From: Knoellia sp031844405
Lineage (GTDB): Bacteria > Actinomycetota > Actinomycetes > Actinomycetales > Dermatophilaceae
Direction: 5' to 3'
Length of the DNA stretch: 64,000 nt
Assembly (NCBI GenBank): GCA_031844405.1
Contig: JAUZVC010000003.1
Span: 124,001-188,000 of the forward strand
Below are positions 43,238-52,725 of the stretch, in pieces; positions within the stretch are counted from its first letter, which is position 1, and every line of letters begins with the position of its first letter. The translations under genes were made by a program, and so were the position numbers. The notes beneath the pieces were generated by a model, which was given only the letters and a program-made list of their open reading frames with translations, made no database searches and was not told the origin of the DNA.

Positions 43238-44050
43238 GTGTTCTACTGGGTGCTCAAGACGGTGTTCCTGGGACCGATCCTGCGGATCCTGTTCCGGCCG
43301 TGGGTCGAGGGTGAGGAGAACATCCCCGAGACCGGTGGCGCCATCTTCGCGAGCAACCACCTCTCCTTCTCCGACTCGATCTTCCTGCCGCTCGTGGTGC
43401 CGCGCCGGATGACCTTCCTCGCGAAGGCCGACTACTTCACCGGCGTCGGCATCAAGGGCCGCCTCACCGCCGCGTTCTTCAAGGGCGTCGGCCAGGTCCC
43501 CGTCGACCGCTCCGGGGGCAAGGCGAGCGAGGCCGCGCTCAGCTCCGGCCTGCGCATCCTGCGCCGTGGCGAGCTGCTCGGCCTCTATCCCGAGGGCACC
43601 CGCTCGCCCGACGGCCGCCTCTACAAGGGCAAGACCGGCGTCGCCCGGATGGCGCTCGAGGCCGGTGTCCCCGTCATCCCCGTCGCGATGATCGACACCG
43701 ACAAGGCGCAGCCGACGGGCAAGGTCATCCCCAAGGTCATGCGTGTCGGCGTCCGCATCGGCAAGCCGCTCGACTTCTCCCGCTACAAGGGGATGGAGGA
43801 CGACCGCTTCGTCCTGCGCTCGATCACCGACGAGGTGATGTACGCACTCATGGAGCTCTCGGGCCAGGAGTACGTCGACATGTATGCCGGCTCGATGAAG
43901 GACCGCATCACCCGCGCCAAGCGGATCCTCCAGCGCGAGCAGGCGGAGGCCGAGAAGCCCGGGCGCGCCGTCGACGAGCTCGAGCGCGAGCTCGACGCCG
44001 CCGAGGACAGCGACGGGACCCGGGGTGCCGACGAGCAGCGTGCCGGCTGA
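43238..44050 (+). CDS. 1-acyl-sn-glycerol-3-phosphate acyltransferase (PlsC family)
   Basis: 270 residues. Acylates lysophosphatidic acid in phospholipid synthesis. The catalytic NHxxxxD appears as SNHLSFSDSIFLP, followed by KADYF, GQVPVDRSGG and YPEGTRSPDG. A membrane-associating N-terminal helix (VFYWVLKTVFLGPILRILF) is present. GTG 43238 is preferred to TTG 43235 because AAGGGA then lies 5 nt upstream instead of 2. Position resembles Rv2182c. Confidence 0.92.
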   Translation: MFYWVLKTVFLGPILRILFRPWVEGEENIPETGGAIFASNHLSFSDSIFLPLVVPRRMTFLAKADYFTGVGIKGRLTAAFFKGVGQVPVDRSGGKASEAALSSGLRILRRGELLGLYPEGTRSPDGRLYKGKTGVARMALEAGVPVIPVAMIDTDKAQPTGKVIPKVMRVGVRIGKPLDFSRYKGMEDDRFVLRSITDEVMYALMELSGQEYVDMYAGSMKDRITRAKRILQREQAEAEKPGRAVDELERELDAAEDSDGTRGADEQRAG

Positions 44051-45239
44051 CCCCGGCCCGCGTCGGGGGGCGCTCTTCGGGGTGACACGCACCTCGGTGC
44101 GCACCGGACGTCCCGAGCCGGTCATCGTCGAGGCGTTCTCACGCGGCCTCGACGTATTCCGCCCCGCAGCGGCCCTGTATGCCGGGATCCTCGTCTGGAA
44201 CCGTCACGAGACGATGCTGCGCCCCTGGGTCGCGTTCACCGTCATCGCGATCCTCATGGGCTTCAGCCTGCTGCTGCTCGTCTTCCGTCGCCGGACGACG
44301 TGGCTGCTCGCCGTCGAGGTGGCGCTCGCCGTCGGCGGCATCTTCGCGACGCTGCTCGCCGACCGACCCGAGGACGTCGTCGGCGGCACCCTGACCCTGC
44401 CGACCTTCTGGGCGGCCGGGCCCGTGGTGGGAGCAGCAGTCCTCCACGGCCGGCGGGGAGGGCTCGTCGTCGCGGGCATCATCGCGGTCGCCGACCTCAT
44501 CGAGATCCGCACCCCGAACGGGGGAACGTGGCACAACATCTTCCTGCTTCTCCTCCTCGGCGGACTCATCGGCCTCGCGGTCGACCTCGGCCGTGCGGGT
44601 CTCCACCGCTACGAGCAGGTCGTCGCCGAGCGCGAGCGGCTCCGGGAGCGGGAGCGGCTCGCCCGGGTCGTCCACGACGGTGTGCTCCAGACCCTCGCCT
44701 TCATCCACCGGCGCGGCGACGAGATGGGCGGCCAGGGTGCCGAGCTCGGTGCGCTCGCCGCCGACCAGGAGCGTGCCCTGCGACGCCTCGTCGCCCAGGA
44801 CGTCGTCGGACCGCGGCTCGCGGCGACGGTCGAGGGCGAGATCCGTCGTGACCTGCGGATCCTCCTGAGCGCGCACGAGGGGGAGAGGGTGAGCGTCTCG
44901 CTCCCCGGCGACCCGGTGCCTCTGGAGCAGGACCGCGCCGAGGAGCTCGACGCCGCCGTCTCCGCCGCCCTCGACAACGTCAGCCGCCACGCGGGCGAGG
45001 ACGCGCGGGCCTGGCTGCTGCTCGAGGACCACGGCGACACCGTGACGGTCACGGTGCGCGACAACGGGGTCGGCGCCCAGCCCGCCGACCTGCTGTCGGC
45101 GTCCGACCGCGGCCGGCTCGGAGTGAGCCAGTCGATCGTCGGCCGCGTGCGCGACCTCGGCGGCAGCACCGACGTCATCACCCGACCCGGCGCCGGCTGC
45201 CGGGTCGTCATCACCGTGCCTCGCAAGGAGCCTGCATGA
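44025..45239 (+). CDS. membrane sensor histidine kinase (NarL-type, MacS/MadS-like)
   Basis: 404 residues. Five or six transmembrane helices (about 50-195) form the sensor. HisKA_3 follows with phospho-acceptor H217 in ARVVHDGVLQTLAF, and a HATPase_c domain has LDNVSRHAG and RDNGVGAQPADLL. The next gene is its LuxR-type response regulator, overlapping at ATGA. The location between PlsC and DAHP synthase matches the MacRS/MadRS pairs of actinobacteria, which act on envelope genes; the equivalence is by context. The GTG at 44025 overlaps plsC; a later GTG near 44082 is possible. Confidence 0.88.
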   Translation: MPTSSVPADPGPRRGALFGVTRTSVRTGRPEPVIVEAFSRGLDVFRPAAALYAGILVWNRHETMLRPWVAFTVIAILMGFSLLLLVFRRRTTWLLAVEVALAVGGIFATLLADRPEDVVGGTLTLPTFWAAGPVVGAAVLHGRRGGLVVAGIIAVADLIEIRTPNGGTWHNIFLLLLLGGLIGLAVDLGRAGLHRYEQVVAERERLRERERLARVVHDGVLQTLAFIHRRGDEMGGQGAELGALAADQERALRRLVAQDVVGPRLAATVEGEIRRDLRILLSAHEGERVSVSLPGDPVPLEQDRAEELDAAVSAALDNVSRHAGEDARAWLLLEDHGDTVTVTVRDNGVGAQPADLLSASDRGRLGVSQSIVGRVRDLGGSTDVITRPGAGCRVVITVPRKEPA

Positions 45240-45961
45240 GCGACGAGTCCGCGACCGCCACCGCCGCGTCGGGAGGCGCCCAGCCCGCCGGCGCCCGACG
45301 CACGACGGTCCTCGTCGCCGACGACCACCCGCTGTGGCTCGGCGCGCTCGAGCGCGACCTCGCCCAGGCCGGGCTCGAGGTCGTGGCGACCGCCGCCGAC
45401 GGCCCGTCGACGGTGCGCCGGGCCCGGGCCACCCGCCCCGACGTGCTCGTCCTCGACCTCAACCTTCCCGGGCTGCGGGGCGACGAGGTCTGCCGAGCCC
45501 TCGGTGACCTCGAGACCCGGGTGCTCATCCTCTCGGCCAGCGGGGAGCAGATGGACGTGCTCGCCGCGATCAAGGCGGGCGCGACCGGTTACCTCGTGAA
45601 GTCCGCCTCCGGCCAGGAGATCGTCGACGCCGTGGCGGCGACCGCCCGCGGCGAAGCCGTCTTCACGCCCGGGCTCGCCGGCCTCGTGCTCGGCGAGTTC
45701 CGGCGGATGGCGGCCGGCGGGCCCGAGGAGGAGTCCGCTCCCGCACCCAGCAACCGGCCGATCCCCGAGCTCACCGACCGCGAGACCGAGGTGCTCCGCC
45801 TCGTCGCGACGGGCATGTCCTACAAGGAGATCGCCGCCGAGCTCGTGCTCTCGCACCGCACCGTCCAGAACCACGTGCAGAACACCCTCGGCAAGCTCCA
45901 CCTGCACAACCGGGTCGAGCTCGTCCGCTTCGCCCTCGCCCGGGGTCTCGAGGACGCCTGA
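45236..45961 (+). CDS. LuxR/NarL family response regulator
   Basis: 241 residues. Receiver with VLVADDHPLWLGALE, phospho-acceptor in DVLVLDLNLPGLRG and lysine in TGYLVKSASG. The C-terminal LuxR helix-turn-helix is ELTDRETEVLRLVATGMSYK and SHRTVQNHVQNTLGKLHLHN. Translationally coupled to its kinase. Target genes unknown. Confidence 0.93.
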   Translation: MSDESATATAASGGAQPAGARRTTVLVADDHPLWLGALERDLAQAGLEVVATAADGPSTVRRARATRPDVLVLDLNLPGLRGDEVCRALGDLETRVLILSASGEQMDVLAAIKAGATGYLVKSASGQEIVDAVAATARGEAVFTPGLAGLVLGEFRRMAAGGPEEESAPAPSNRPIPELTDRETEVLRLVATGMSYKEIAAELVLSHRTVQNHVQNTLGKLHLHNRVELVRFALARGLEDA

Positions 45962-46086
45962 CCTCCAGCGTCCTCGGAGGTGGTGGCCATGGCGCCGTCA
46001 CCGCGGACGCGCGCGCGAGGTGAGGGCGCGGGGAGGAGCCGGCTGACCGGCATACGGGCGCCGCAGGCCACCTGACGAGACGCGCC

Positions 46087-46092
46087 TATCCT
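46087..46092 (+). promoter_or_regulatory. -10 hexamer TATCCT, leaderless aroG start
   Basis: TATCCT ends 7 nt before the GTG at 46100. Confidence 0.65.
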
Positions 46093-46099
46093 TGGTCGC

Positions 46100-47452
46100 G
46101 TGAGCACGACCACCGGCCCTGACCTCAGCACCCTCCTCGAGTCGACGCCCGCCCTGCCCGCTGCGCAGCAGCCGGTGTGGCCGGACGCCTCGGCGCTCGA
46201 GACGGCCGTGACCGAGCTCTCGACCTATCCACCGCTCGTCTTCGCCGGCGAGTGCGACGTGCTGCGCGACCGGATGGCCGCCGCCGGACGGGGCGACGCG
46301 TTCGTCCTCCAGGGCGGCGACTGCGCCGAGACCTTCGCCGGAGCGACCGCCGACAACATCAAGAACCGGATCAAGACCATCCTCCAGATGGCCGCCGTCC
46401 TCACCTACGGCGCGTCGGTCCCGGTCGTCAAGGTGGGGCGCATGGCGGGGCAGTTCGCGAAGCCCCGCTCGAGCAACAGCGAGACCCGCGAGGGCGTCAC
46501 GCTGCCGGCCTACCGCGGCGACATGGTCAACGACTTCGAGTTCACGCCGGAGGCCCGCCACCCGGACCCGCAGCGGCTCGTGCGCGCCTACCACGCGAGC
46601 AGCGCGACGCTGAACCTCGTGCGCGCGTTCACCACCGGCGGCTTCGCCGACCTGCGCCACGTCCACGACTGGAACCGCGGCTTTGTCGCCAACGCCGCCA
46701 ACCAGCGCTACGAGAAGCTCGCCCGTGACATCGACAAGGCGATGAAGTTCATGGCGGCCTGCGGCGCCGACTTCGAGGCGATGCGCACGACCGAGTTCTT
46801 CGCCGCGCACGAGGCGCTCATCCTCGACTACGAGCGCCCGCTCACGCGCGTCGACTCGCGCACCGGTGACCTCTACGACACCTCCGGCCACTTCATCTGG
46901 ATCGGTGAGCGGACCCGCGACCTCGGCGGCGCCCACCTCGACTTCGTCAGCCGGATCCACAACCCCATCGGCGTCAAGGTCTCGGCGCAGGCCCAGGTCG
47001 ACGACCTGCTGCGGATCATCGACCTCGTCGACCCGGACCGCACCCCCGGCCGCCTCACCTTCATCACCCGTATGGGTGCCGGCCGGGTCCGCGAGTCGCT
47101 CGCGCCCGTCGTCGAGAAGGTCACGGCCAGCGGTGCCGCGGTCACCTGGATCTGCGACCCCATGCACGGCAACACCTTCGAGTCGGCGTCCGGCTACAAG
47201 ACGCGTGACTTCGAGGACGTCGTCGAGGAGGTGCGGGGCTTCTTCGAGGTCCACCAGGCGCTCGGCACCGTCCCCGGAGGGCTTCACGTCGAGCTCACCG
47301 GCAACGACGTCACCGAGTGCCTCGGCGGCTCCGAGAAGATCCTCGACGCCGACCTCAACAAGCGCTACGAGACGGTGTGCGACCCGCGACTCAACCACCA
47401 GCAGAGTCTCGAGCTCGCGTTCCTCGTCGCCGAGATGCTCAGCCGCGACTGA
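46100..47452 (+). CDS. aroG: class II 3-deoxy-7-phosphoheptulonate synthase
   Basis: 450 residues. First step of the shikimate pathway (phosphoenolpyruvate plus erythrose 4-phosphate). Plant-like class II motifs: FVLQGGDCAETF (metal Cys), GRMAGQFAKPRSSNSE, AYRGDMVNDFEF, HFIWIGERTRDLGGAHLDF and WICDPMHGNTFE. Allosteric control by aromatic amino acids is known in mycobacteria. Probably leaderless. The aldolase gene follows after 1 nt. Confidence 0.96.
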   Translation: MSTTTGPDLSTLLESTPALPAAQQPVWPDASALETAVTELSTYPPLVFAGECDVLRDRMAAAGRGDAFVLQGGDCAETFAGATADNIKNRIKTILQMAAVLTYGASVPVVKVGRMAGQFAKPRSSNSETREGVTLPAYRGDMVNDFEFTPEARHPDPQRLVRAYHASSATLNLVRAFTTGGFADLRHVHDWNRGFVANAANQRYEKLARDIDKAMKFMAACGADFEAMRTTEFFAAHEALILDYERPLTRVDSRTGDLYDTSGHFIWIGERTRDLGGAHLDFVSRIHNPIGVKVSAQAQVDDLLRIIDLVDPDRTPGRLTFITRMGAGRVRESLAPVVEKVTASGAAVTWICDPMHGNTFESASGYKTRDFEDVVEEVRGFFEVHQALGTVPGGLHVELTGNDVTECLGGSEKILDADLNKRYETVCDPRLNHQQSLELAFLVAEMLSRD

Positions 47453-47453
47453 C

Positions 47454-48521
47454 GTGGCCTCACCCGAATCCGGTATGCCGCGTCGCTGGGTCGCGGACCT
47501 GCTCTCGGACACGCTGACCCAGCCGACACAGGCAATGCGCACCGCGATGGCGGAGGCGCCCGTGGGCGACGACGTCTTCGGCGAGGACCCGACGGTCGCC
47601 GCTCTCGAGTCGCGCGTCGCCGAGCTCCTCGGCCACGAGGCCGCGCTCTACACGCCGACAGGGTCGATGGCCAACCAGCTCGGCATGAGGCTGCACGTCG
47701 AGGCGGGCGAGGAGGTCATCGCCGACTCGCTCGCTCACGTCCTCCGCGCCGAGCTCGGCGCCGCCGCCGTGCTGTCCGGCATCTCGTCGCGCTCCTGGGC
47801 CGCCGACCGCGGGCGGCTCGTCCCCTCAGCGCCGCTCGGCCTCATGAGCACGGGCGCGGGTCCCTACCAGGTCGGCACCGCGCTCATCGTCGTCGAGAAC
47901 ACGCACAACTTCGGCGGGGGCACGGTTCAGCCTCTGGAGGCGATCCGTGAGGTCCGGGCCGCCAGCCGCGAGGCCGGCGTCGCCATGCACCTCGACGGGG
48001 CCCGCCTCTGGAATGCGCACGTCGCGACGGGCATACCGCTCGCCGACTACGGCCGCGAGTTCGACACGGTGAGCGTCTGCCTCTCCAAGGGGCTCGGCGC
48101 CCCGGTGGGCTCGGTGCTCGTCGGTTCCGCCGAGCGCATGGCGCGGGCGCGCATCTGGCGCAAGCGCTTCGGTGGCGGCATGCGCCAGGTCGGCATCCTC
48201 GCGGCCGCAGGTCTGCACGCCCTCGACCACCACGTCGAGCGGCTCGCCGACGACCACGCGCGGGCCGGACGGTTCGCCGCGGCCGTGGGCGAGGTCGCCC
48301 CCCACGTCGTCACGCCCGACCGGGTCGAGACCAACATCGTCATGCTCGACCTGTCGCAGACCCGCTGGGCACCTGCCGAGCTCGTCGACGCGGCGGGAGC
48401 ACGCGGCATACGGACCTATGCCGCCGGGCCGACTGGGGTGCGTCTCGTCTGGCACCTCGACGTCGACGACGCCGGCACCGACGCTGCGTCCGAGGTCTTC
48501 ACCGACCTGCTCTCTGCCTGA
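47454..48521 (+). CDS. low-specificity L-threonine aldolase
   Basis: 355-residue PLP enzyme that cleaves threonine or allo-threonine to glycine and acetaldehyde. LLSDTLTQPTQAMRTAMAEA and GDDVFGEDPTVAALE at the N-terminus; cofactor residues in HLDGARLWNA and the Schiff-base lysine in SVCLSKGLGAPVGS; then RKRFGGGMRQVG. Starts 1 nt after aroG, same spacing as trpD to its upstream gene. Confidence 0.92.
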   Translation: MASPESGMPRRWVADLLSDTLTQPTQAMRTAMAEAPVGDDVFGEDPTVAALESRVAELLGHEAALYTPTGSMANQLGMRLHVEAGEEVIADSLAHVLRAELGAAAVLSGISSRSWAADRGRLVPSAPLGLMSTGAGPYQVGTALIVVENTHNFGGGTVQPLEAIREVRAASREAGVAMHLDGARLWNAHVATGIPLADYGREFDTVSVCLSKGLGAPVGSVLVGSAERMARARIWRKRFGGGMRQVGILAAAGLHALDHHVERLADDHARAGRFAAAVGEVAPHVVTPDRVETNIVMLDLSQTRWAPAELVDAAGARGIRTYAAGPTGVRLVWHLDVDDAGTDAASEVFTDLLSA

Positions 48522-48545
48522 GCTCCCTCTCTGACGTCGCTGGTG

Positions 48546-49481
48546 TCAGACGTCGTGGTGGAGGATCTCCGCCGGCGGGTCCTCGAGCGCGGACGCGCCG
48601 TCGTCGTGCGCCCCCGCCCGAAGCTCGACGAGGTACATCGCCGCGAGGACGAGCCCGCCGCCCACGAGCAGCCGCCACGTCACCGCCTCGTCGCCGAAGA
48701 GCACCGCGAAGACCGCGGCGAAGACGGGCTCCATCGCCATGACGACCGCGGCCCGGGTCGCAGTGAGGTGCGCCTGCGCCCACGTCTGGGCGAGCAGGGC
48801 GCCTGCCCCCGCGACGACCGACATGTAGAGCAGTGAGACCCACTGCCCACCGTCGCCCGGCAGGGTGAGCCCGTCCGGGACGGCCGCGATGAGGCAGACG
48901 ACCGCGATGACCGCGGCCTGGACCGTCGAGAGCCCGAGGGCGGTCGAGGCGGTCGACCAGCGGCCGAGGGCGAGGATGTGCAGCGCGTAGACCGCCGCCG
49001 ACCCGAGGGTGAGCGCCTCGCCGAACCCCATCGCCAGACCCTGCAACGACAGGACCCCGATGCCGACCGTGGCGATGAGCGCCGCGACCCACGCCGCGCG
49101 CGGCACGTGGTCTCGCAGGAGCAGCGCGCCGAGGACGGGCGTGAGGACGATGTAGGTCCCCGTGAGGAAGCCCGACACCGACGCCGCCGTGCTCTCGAGG
49201 CCCACGGTCTGGAGGAGCTGCGCCACGGCATACAGGACGCCGAGACCGGCACCGAGCGCGAGCTCACGTCGGCTCAGGGCCCGGGTCTGACGCGAGAAGA
49301 GCGCGAACATGAGCACCGCCGCGATCCCGAAGCGGACGGCGAGGAAGTCCGCCGACGGCACGTGCTCGACGAGGTCGCGGATGAGGAAGAACGTCGAGCC
49401 CCAGACGGCGGTGACGGCGAGCAGGAGCAGGACGGCGAGGCGGGACCGCCCGTCATGGACGGCCGGGGAAGGCGTGGTCAC
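48546..49481 (-). CDS. EamA/DMT family transporter
   Basis: 311 residues, ten transmembrane helices in two EamA repeats: LAVTAVWGSTFFLIRDLVEH in the first, and ALHILALGRW then VVMAMEPVFAAVFAVLFGDE in the second. Probably exports a small metabolite or amino acid; its position next to aroG/aldolase does not fix the substrate. GTG start 1 nt after the kinase stop on the same strand, so co-transcription is likely. Confidence 0.9.
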   Translation of the reverse strand: MTTPSPAVHDGRSRLAVLLLLAVTAVWGSTFFLIRDLVEHVPSADFLAVRFGIAAVLMFALFSRQTRALSRRELALGAGLGVLYAVAQLLQTVGLESTAASVSGFLTGTYIVLTPVLGALLLRDHVPRAAWVAALIATVGIGVLSLQGLAMGFGEALTLGSAAVYALHILALGRWSTASTALGLSTVQAAVIAVVCLIAAVPDGLTLPGDGGQWVSLLYMSVVAGAGALLAQTWAQAHLTATRAAVVMAMEPVFAAVFAVLFGDEAVTWRLLVGGGLVLAAMYLVELRAGAHDDGASALEDPPAEILHHDV

Positions 49482-49482
49482 G

Positions 49483-51426
49483 TCAGACCGTCGTCACGAC
49501 GATCTCGGAGCCCTTCGGCTGCTGCGACCCCTCCGGCGGGTTGAGCCCTTGGACCGTGCCGAAGTTGATGCCCGGGATGGCCTGGCGCTCACGGACCTTG
49601 AAGCCGAGGCCCTCGAGGGTGCCCTTGACCTCGGTGAACTGCTTGCCGATGAGCCCGCCGGGGATCGTGACGAGGACGGGTCCCTTCGAGGTGACGACGG
49701 TGACCTTGTCGCCCTTGAAGAGGGTGCCCCCGGCCGGTTCCTGCCGGATGATCGACCCGGCCTTGACGGTGTCGCTGTTCTCCTCGCCCGACACCTCGAC
49801 GACGAGCCCGGCCTTGCCGAGGGCGGCCCTCGCGTCGTCGAGCGGCTTGCCGGTGAAGTTCTCGACCTTGATGGGCTGGCGGCCCTTGCTCACGGTGAGG
49901 GCGACGGTGGTGCCGCGCTTGAGCGACGTCCCGGCCTTGGGGTCGGAGGCGATGACCTGGCCCTCCGGCACCTTCTCGTCGAACTTCTCGGTCACCTCGC
50001 CGAGCACGAGGTTGGCGCCGGTGATCCGGTCGGTGGCCTCGGCCAGGCTCGCACCGGCGAGGGTCGGGACGGCATAGCGCTCGGGGCCCTTGGAGACGAC
50101 GAGGGTCACGGTCGTCCCGCGGCGCACCTCCTGGGCGGCCTTGGGGGAGCTCGAGATGACGACACCCTTGGCGACGGTCTCGCTGAAGCCCTCGCGCCGG
50201 GTCGGGTCGAGGTGCGCAGTGCGCAGCGCCGACTCGGCAGCGGCGACGGGCTTGCCGACGACGGCCGGCACGACCGTGGGTGCACCCGGGCCGGCGATGA
50301 AGAACCACGCCGTGGCAGACGCGATGGCGGCGGAGACGACGACGAGGATCCACGGCCAGAGGGCGCGGCGCTGTGCACGGGTGACGGGGGAGCGGCGCAC
50401 GGCCACACCGGCAGTCGCCGGCGGGGCGCCGCGCACCTGGTCGCGAAGCGAGGGCGCGGCCACCGCGTCGTGACGGTCACGGCTCGGGCGGTCGACGGGC
50501 AGCGCGGTCGTGCGGGTGACGGTGGCCGCGACGGCGCCCGCCTCCGCTGCGGTGGGCCGGTCGTCGAGCTCGTCCGCGGACAGCTCGCGACGCGCGGTGC
50601 GGACGAGGGCGGCGAACGCGGCGGCGTCGGCGGGTCGGCCGTCGGGGTCGCGCGAGGTGGCGGCCGCGACGAGCTCGTCGAGGATCTCGGGCGCGTCCGG
50701 GACGCGGCTGCTGAGTCGGGGTGCCCCGGCGTGGACGTGCTGGTAGGCGACGTTGATCGCGGTGTCGCCGTCGAAGGCCTTGGACCCGGTGAGCATCTCG
50801 AAGAGGACGAGCCCGGCGGCATAGACGTCGCTGCGGGCGTCGGCGATGCCGCGCTCGACCTGCTCCGGCGAGAGGTAGGAGACGGTGCCGAGGAGCAACC
50901 CCGACGACGACGTCACGGTGTGCGAGGTCACCGCGCGGGCCAGGCCGAAGTCGGCGACCTTAACGGCTCCGTCCTCGCGCAGGATGACGTTCTCGGGCTT
51001 GACGTCGCGGTGGATGATGCCGGCGCGGTGCGCGGCGGCGAGGGCTTCGAGGACCGGAAGCATGATGTCGAGCGCGGCCCGGGGCGTCAGCGCACCCTCG
51101 GCCTGGATGACCTCGCGAAGGGTCTGCCCGGGGACGTACTCCATCGCGAGGAACATGCGCCCGTCGTCCTCGCCCTGGTCGAAGACGGCGACGACGCCGG
51201 GGTGCGACAGGCGCGCCGCCGAGCGGGCCTCACGGTGGAACCGCGACCGGAACGCCTCGTCCTGGGCGAGGTGCGGTCGCATGACCTTGAGCGCGACCTC
51301 TCGGTCGAGACGGGTGTCCACGGCGAGGTAGACCGACGCCATGCCGCCGTCGGCGAGGCGCTCGAGGACCCGGTACCGGCCGTCGAGGATCTCGCCGACG
51401 AGGTCGTCGGTGGGGGCGGTGGACAC
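49483..51426 (-). CDS. serine/threonine protein kinase with four PASTA repeats
   Basis: 647 residues. Kinase domain about 17-280: glycine loop ADGGMASVYLA, ATP lysine K47 (VALKVMRP), catalytic HRDVKPENVIL (D141), VADFGLARA. A charged linker and one transmembrane helix (356-377, LWPWILVVVSAAIASATAWF) lead to four extracytoplasmic PASTA repeats (about 382-647) that sense muropeptides or lipid II. Gene order matches pknL, but M. tuberculosis PknL lacks PASTA repeats, so this kinase is closer to PknB in architecture. GTG 51426 is set by TACACT 6 nt upstream. Confidence 0.94.
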   Translation of the reverse strand: MSTAPTDDLVGEILDGRYRVLERLADGGMASVYLAVDTRLDREVALKVMRPHLAQDEAFRSRFHREARSAARLSHPGVVAVFDQGEDDGRMFLAMEYVPGQTLREVIQAEGALTPRAALDIMLPVLEALAAAHRAGIIHRDVKPENVILREDGAVKVADFGLARAVTSHTVTSSSGLLLGTVSYLSPEQVERGIADARSDVYAAGLVLFEMLTGSKAFDGDTAINVAYQHVHAGAPRLSSRVPDAPEILDELVAAATSRDPDGRPADAAAFAALVRTARRELSADELDDRPTAAEAGAVAATVTRTTALPVDRPSRDRHDAVAAPSLRDQVRGAPPATAGVAVRRSPVTRAQRRALWPWILVVVSAAIASATAWFFIAGPGAPTVVPAVVGKPVAAAESALRTAHLDPTRREGFSETVAKGVVISSSPKAAQEVRRGTTVTLVVSKGPERYAVPTLAGASLAEATDRITGANLVLGEVTEKFDEKVPEGQVIASDPKAGTSLKRGTTVALTVSKGRQPIKVENFTGKPLDDARAALGKAGLVVEVSGEENSDTVKAGSIIRQEPAGGTLFKGDKVTVVTSKGPVLVTIPGGLIGKQFTEVKGTLEGLGFKVRERQAIPGINFGTVQGLNPPEGSQQPKGSEIVVTTV

Positions 51427-51432
51427 CCGACG

Positions 51433-51438
51433 AGTGTA
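51433..51438 (-). promoter_or_regulatory. -10 hexamer TACACT, leaderless kinase start
   Basis: Six nt before the GTG at 51426. Confidence 0.55.
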
Positions 51439-51488
51439 CGGACTACCGGACGGCAGCCCGTGGACCCCGGTGCTCGACCCCGCCGGTG

Positions 51489-52604
51489 TCACATACGGCC
51501 CTTGAGTGCCTTGATGTTGGCGACGTAGGTCCTGGTGTCGGCGAACATGCCGCGCGAGCGCACCGAGCCGAGCCCCTGGTAGTAGCCGGCGATGGCCTGG
51601 TCCTCGGACGCGGCCATCCGGGTGAGGGCGCGCAGCATGACGACGCCGGCGGTGACGTTGTCCTGCGGGTCGAGCAGGTCGAGCTTGCGCCCGATGAGCG
51701 AGGAGGCCCAGTCGCCGCCGGACGGGATGACCTGCATGATGCCGACGGCGTTGGCGACCGACACCTGGCGCTGGTTCCAGCCCGACTCCTGCATCGAGAT
51801 CGCGAGCGCGAGACGGGGGTCGACGCCATGGCGGCGAGCCGTCTTGACGATGAGCCTCTTGGTCTCGGCGCGGCTCGGCACCGAGCGCTCGGCGAGGATC
51901 GCTCGGTTGCGGGCGGCGTTTTCGACGATCCGGTCGGGGTAGGTCCGGCCGGCGAAGGTGTTGGGCAGCCCCGACGGGGTCGTCTTGCGGGCGGCCGAGC
52001 CGGGGATGACGAGCCTCTGGCCCGGGTAGATGACGGTGCCGCGCAGCCCGTTGGCCTTGACGAGCGCCGAGACCGAGCGGCCGTACTTCGCGCCGATCCC
52101 CAGGAGCGTGTCTCCAGAACGGACCGTGTATGCCGTCCCGCTCGCCTTCGCCGAAGCGCCCGCCGTGCCGCCCGAGGCGGTCGTGAGGCGCAGCTGCTGG
52201 CCCGGAAGGATGAACGCGGCTGGCGAGATGCCGCTGGCCTTGGCGATCGCGGGGACGGTCGTGCCGTAGCGGGCGGCGATGCCATAGAGCGTCTCGCCCT
52301 CGCGGACCGTGTGCGTCGTCAGGGTGCGCCCGGTGGAGCGCGGCGCCGACTTGCCCGTCGCGGAGGCACCGGCGGGCACCTGGATGGTGTCACCCGCCCA
52401 GAGCCGCTTCGCGTCGGTGATGCCGTTCTTCACCGCGATCGTGCGCGGGCTCGTGCGGAAGGTCGCCGCGAGACCGATGAGGGTGTCGCCGCTGCGCACC
52501 GTGTAGGTCGTCCACGCGTCCGGCGTGGGGGAGGGGTGCGTGACCGCGTGCGCCGGGAGCACCGCGGTCGGGGGCACGGTCGCCGGGGGGAGGGCAATGA
52601 CCAT
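51489..52604 (-). CDS. LysM and lytic transglycosylase (SLT) protein
   Basis: 371 residues. Three LysM repeats (YTVRSGDTLIGLAATF, HTVREGETLYGIAARYG, YTVRSGDTLLGIGAKYG) bind peptidoglycan. The C-terminal goose-lysozyme-like domain has the catalytic Glu in SMQESGWNQRQ and GIMQVIPSGGDWAS. It cleaves glycan strands. The ATG at 52604 has AAAGGAC about 9 nt upstream, but the first 25 residues (MVIALPPATVPPTAVLPAHA) lack the basic n-region of a standard signal peptide. It lies 62 nt upstream of the PASTA kinase on the same strand; both act at the cell wall. Confidence 0.88.
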   Translation of the reverse strand: MVIALPPATVPPTAVLPAHAVTHPSPTPDAWTTYTVRSGDTLIGLAATFRTSPRTIAVKNGITDAKRLWAGDTIQVPAGASATGKSAPRSTGRTLTTHTVREGETLYGIAARYGTTVPAIAKASGISPAAFILPGQQLRLTTASGGTAGASAKASGTAYTVRSGDTLLGIGAKYGRSVSALVKANGLRGTVIYPGQRLVIPGSAARKTTPSGLPNTFAGRTYPDRIVENAARNRAILAERSVPSRAETKRLIVKTARRHGVDPRLALAISMQESGWNQRQVSVANAVGIMQVIPSGGDWASSLIGRKLDLLDPQDNVTAGVVMLRALTRMAASEDQAIAGYYQGLGSVRSRGMFADTRTYVANIKALKGRM

Positions 52605-52725
52605 GGAGGCCGTCCTTTCCGAGACGACGCGCTGGACGCCGTGTTGTCTGTGTGACTCCTGTGGCAGGCGATGCAAGAGTAGCCGCTGTGACCAGACGGC
52701 GCGAGACTTGTGGCACGCTGACCCC

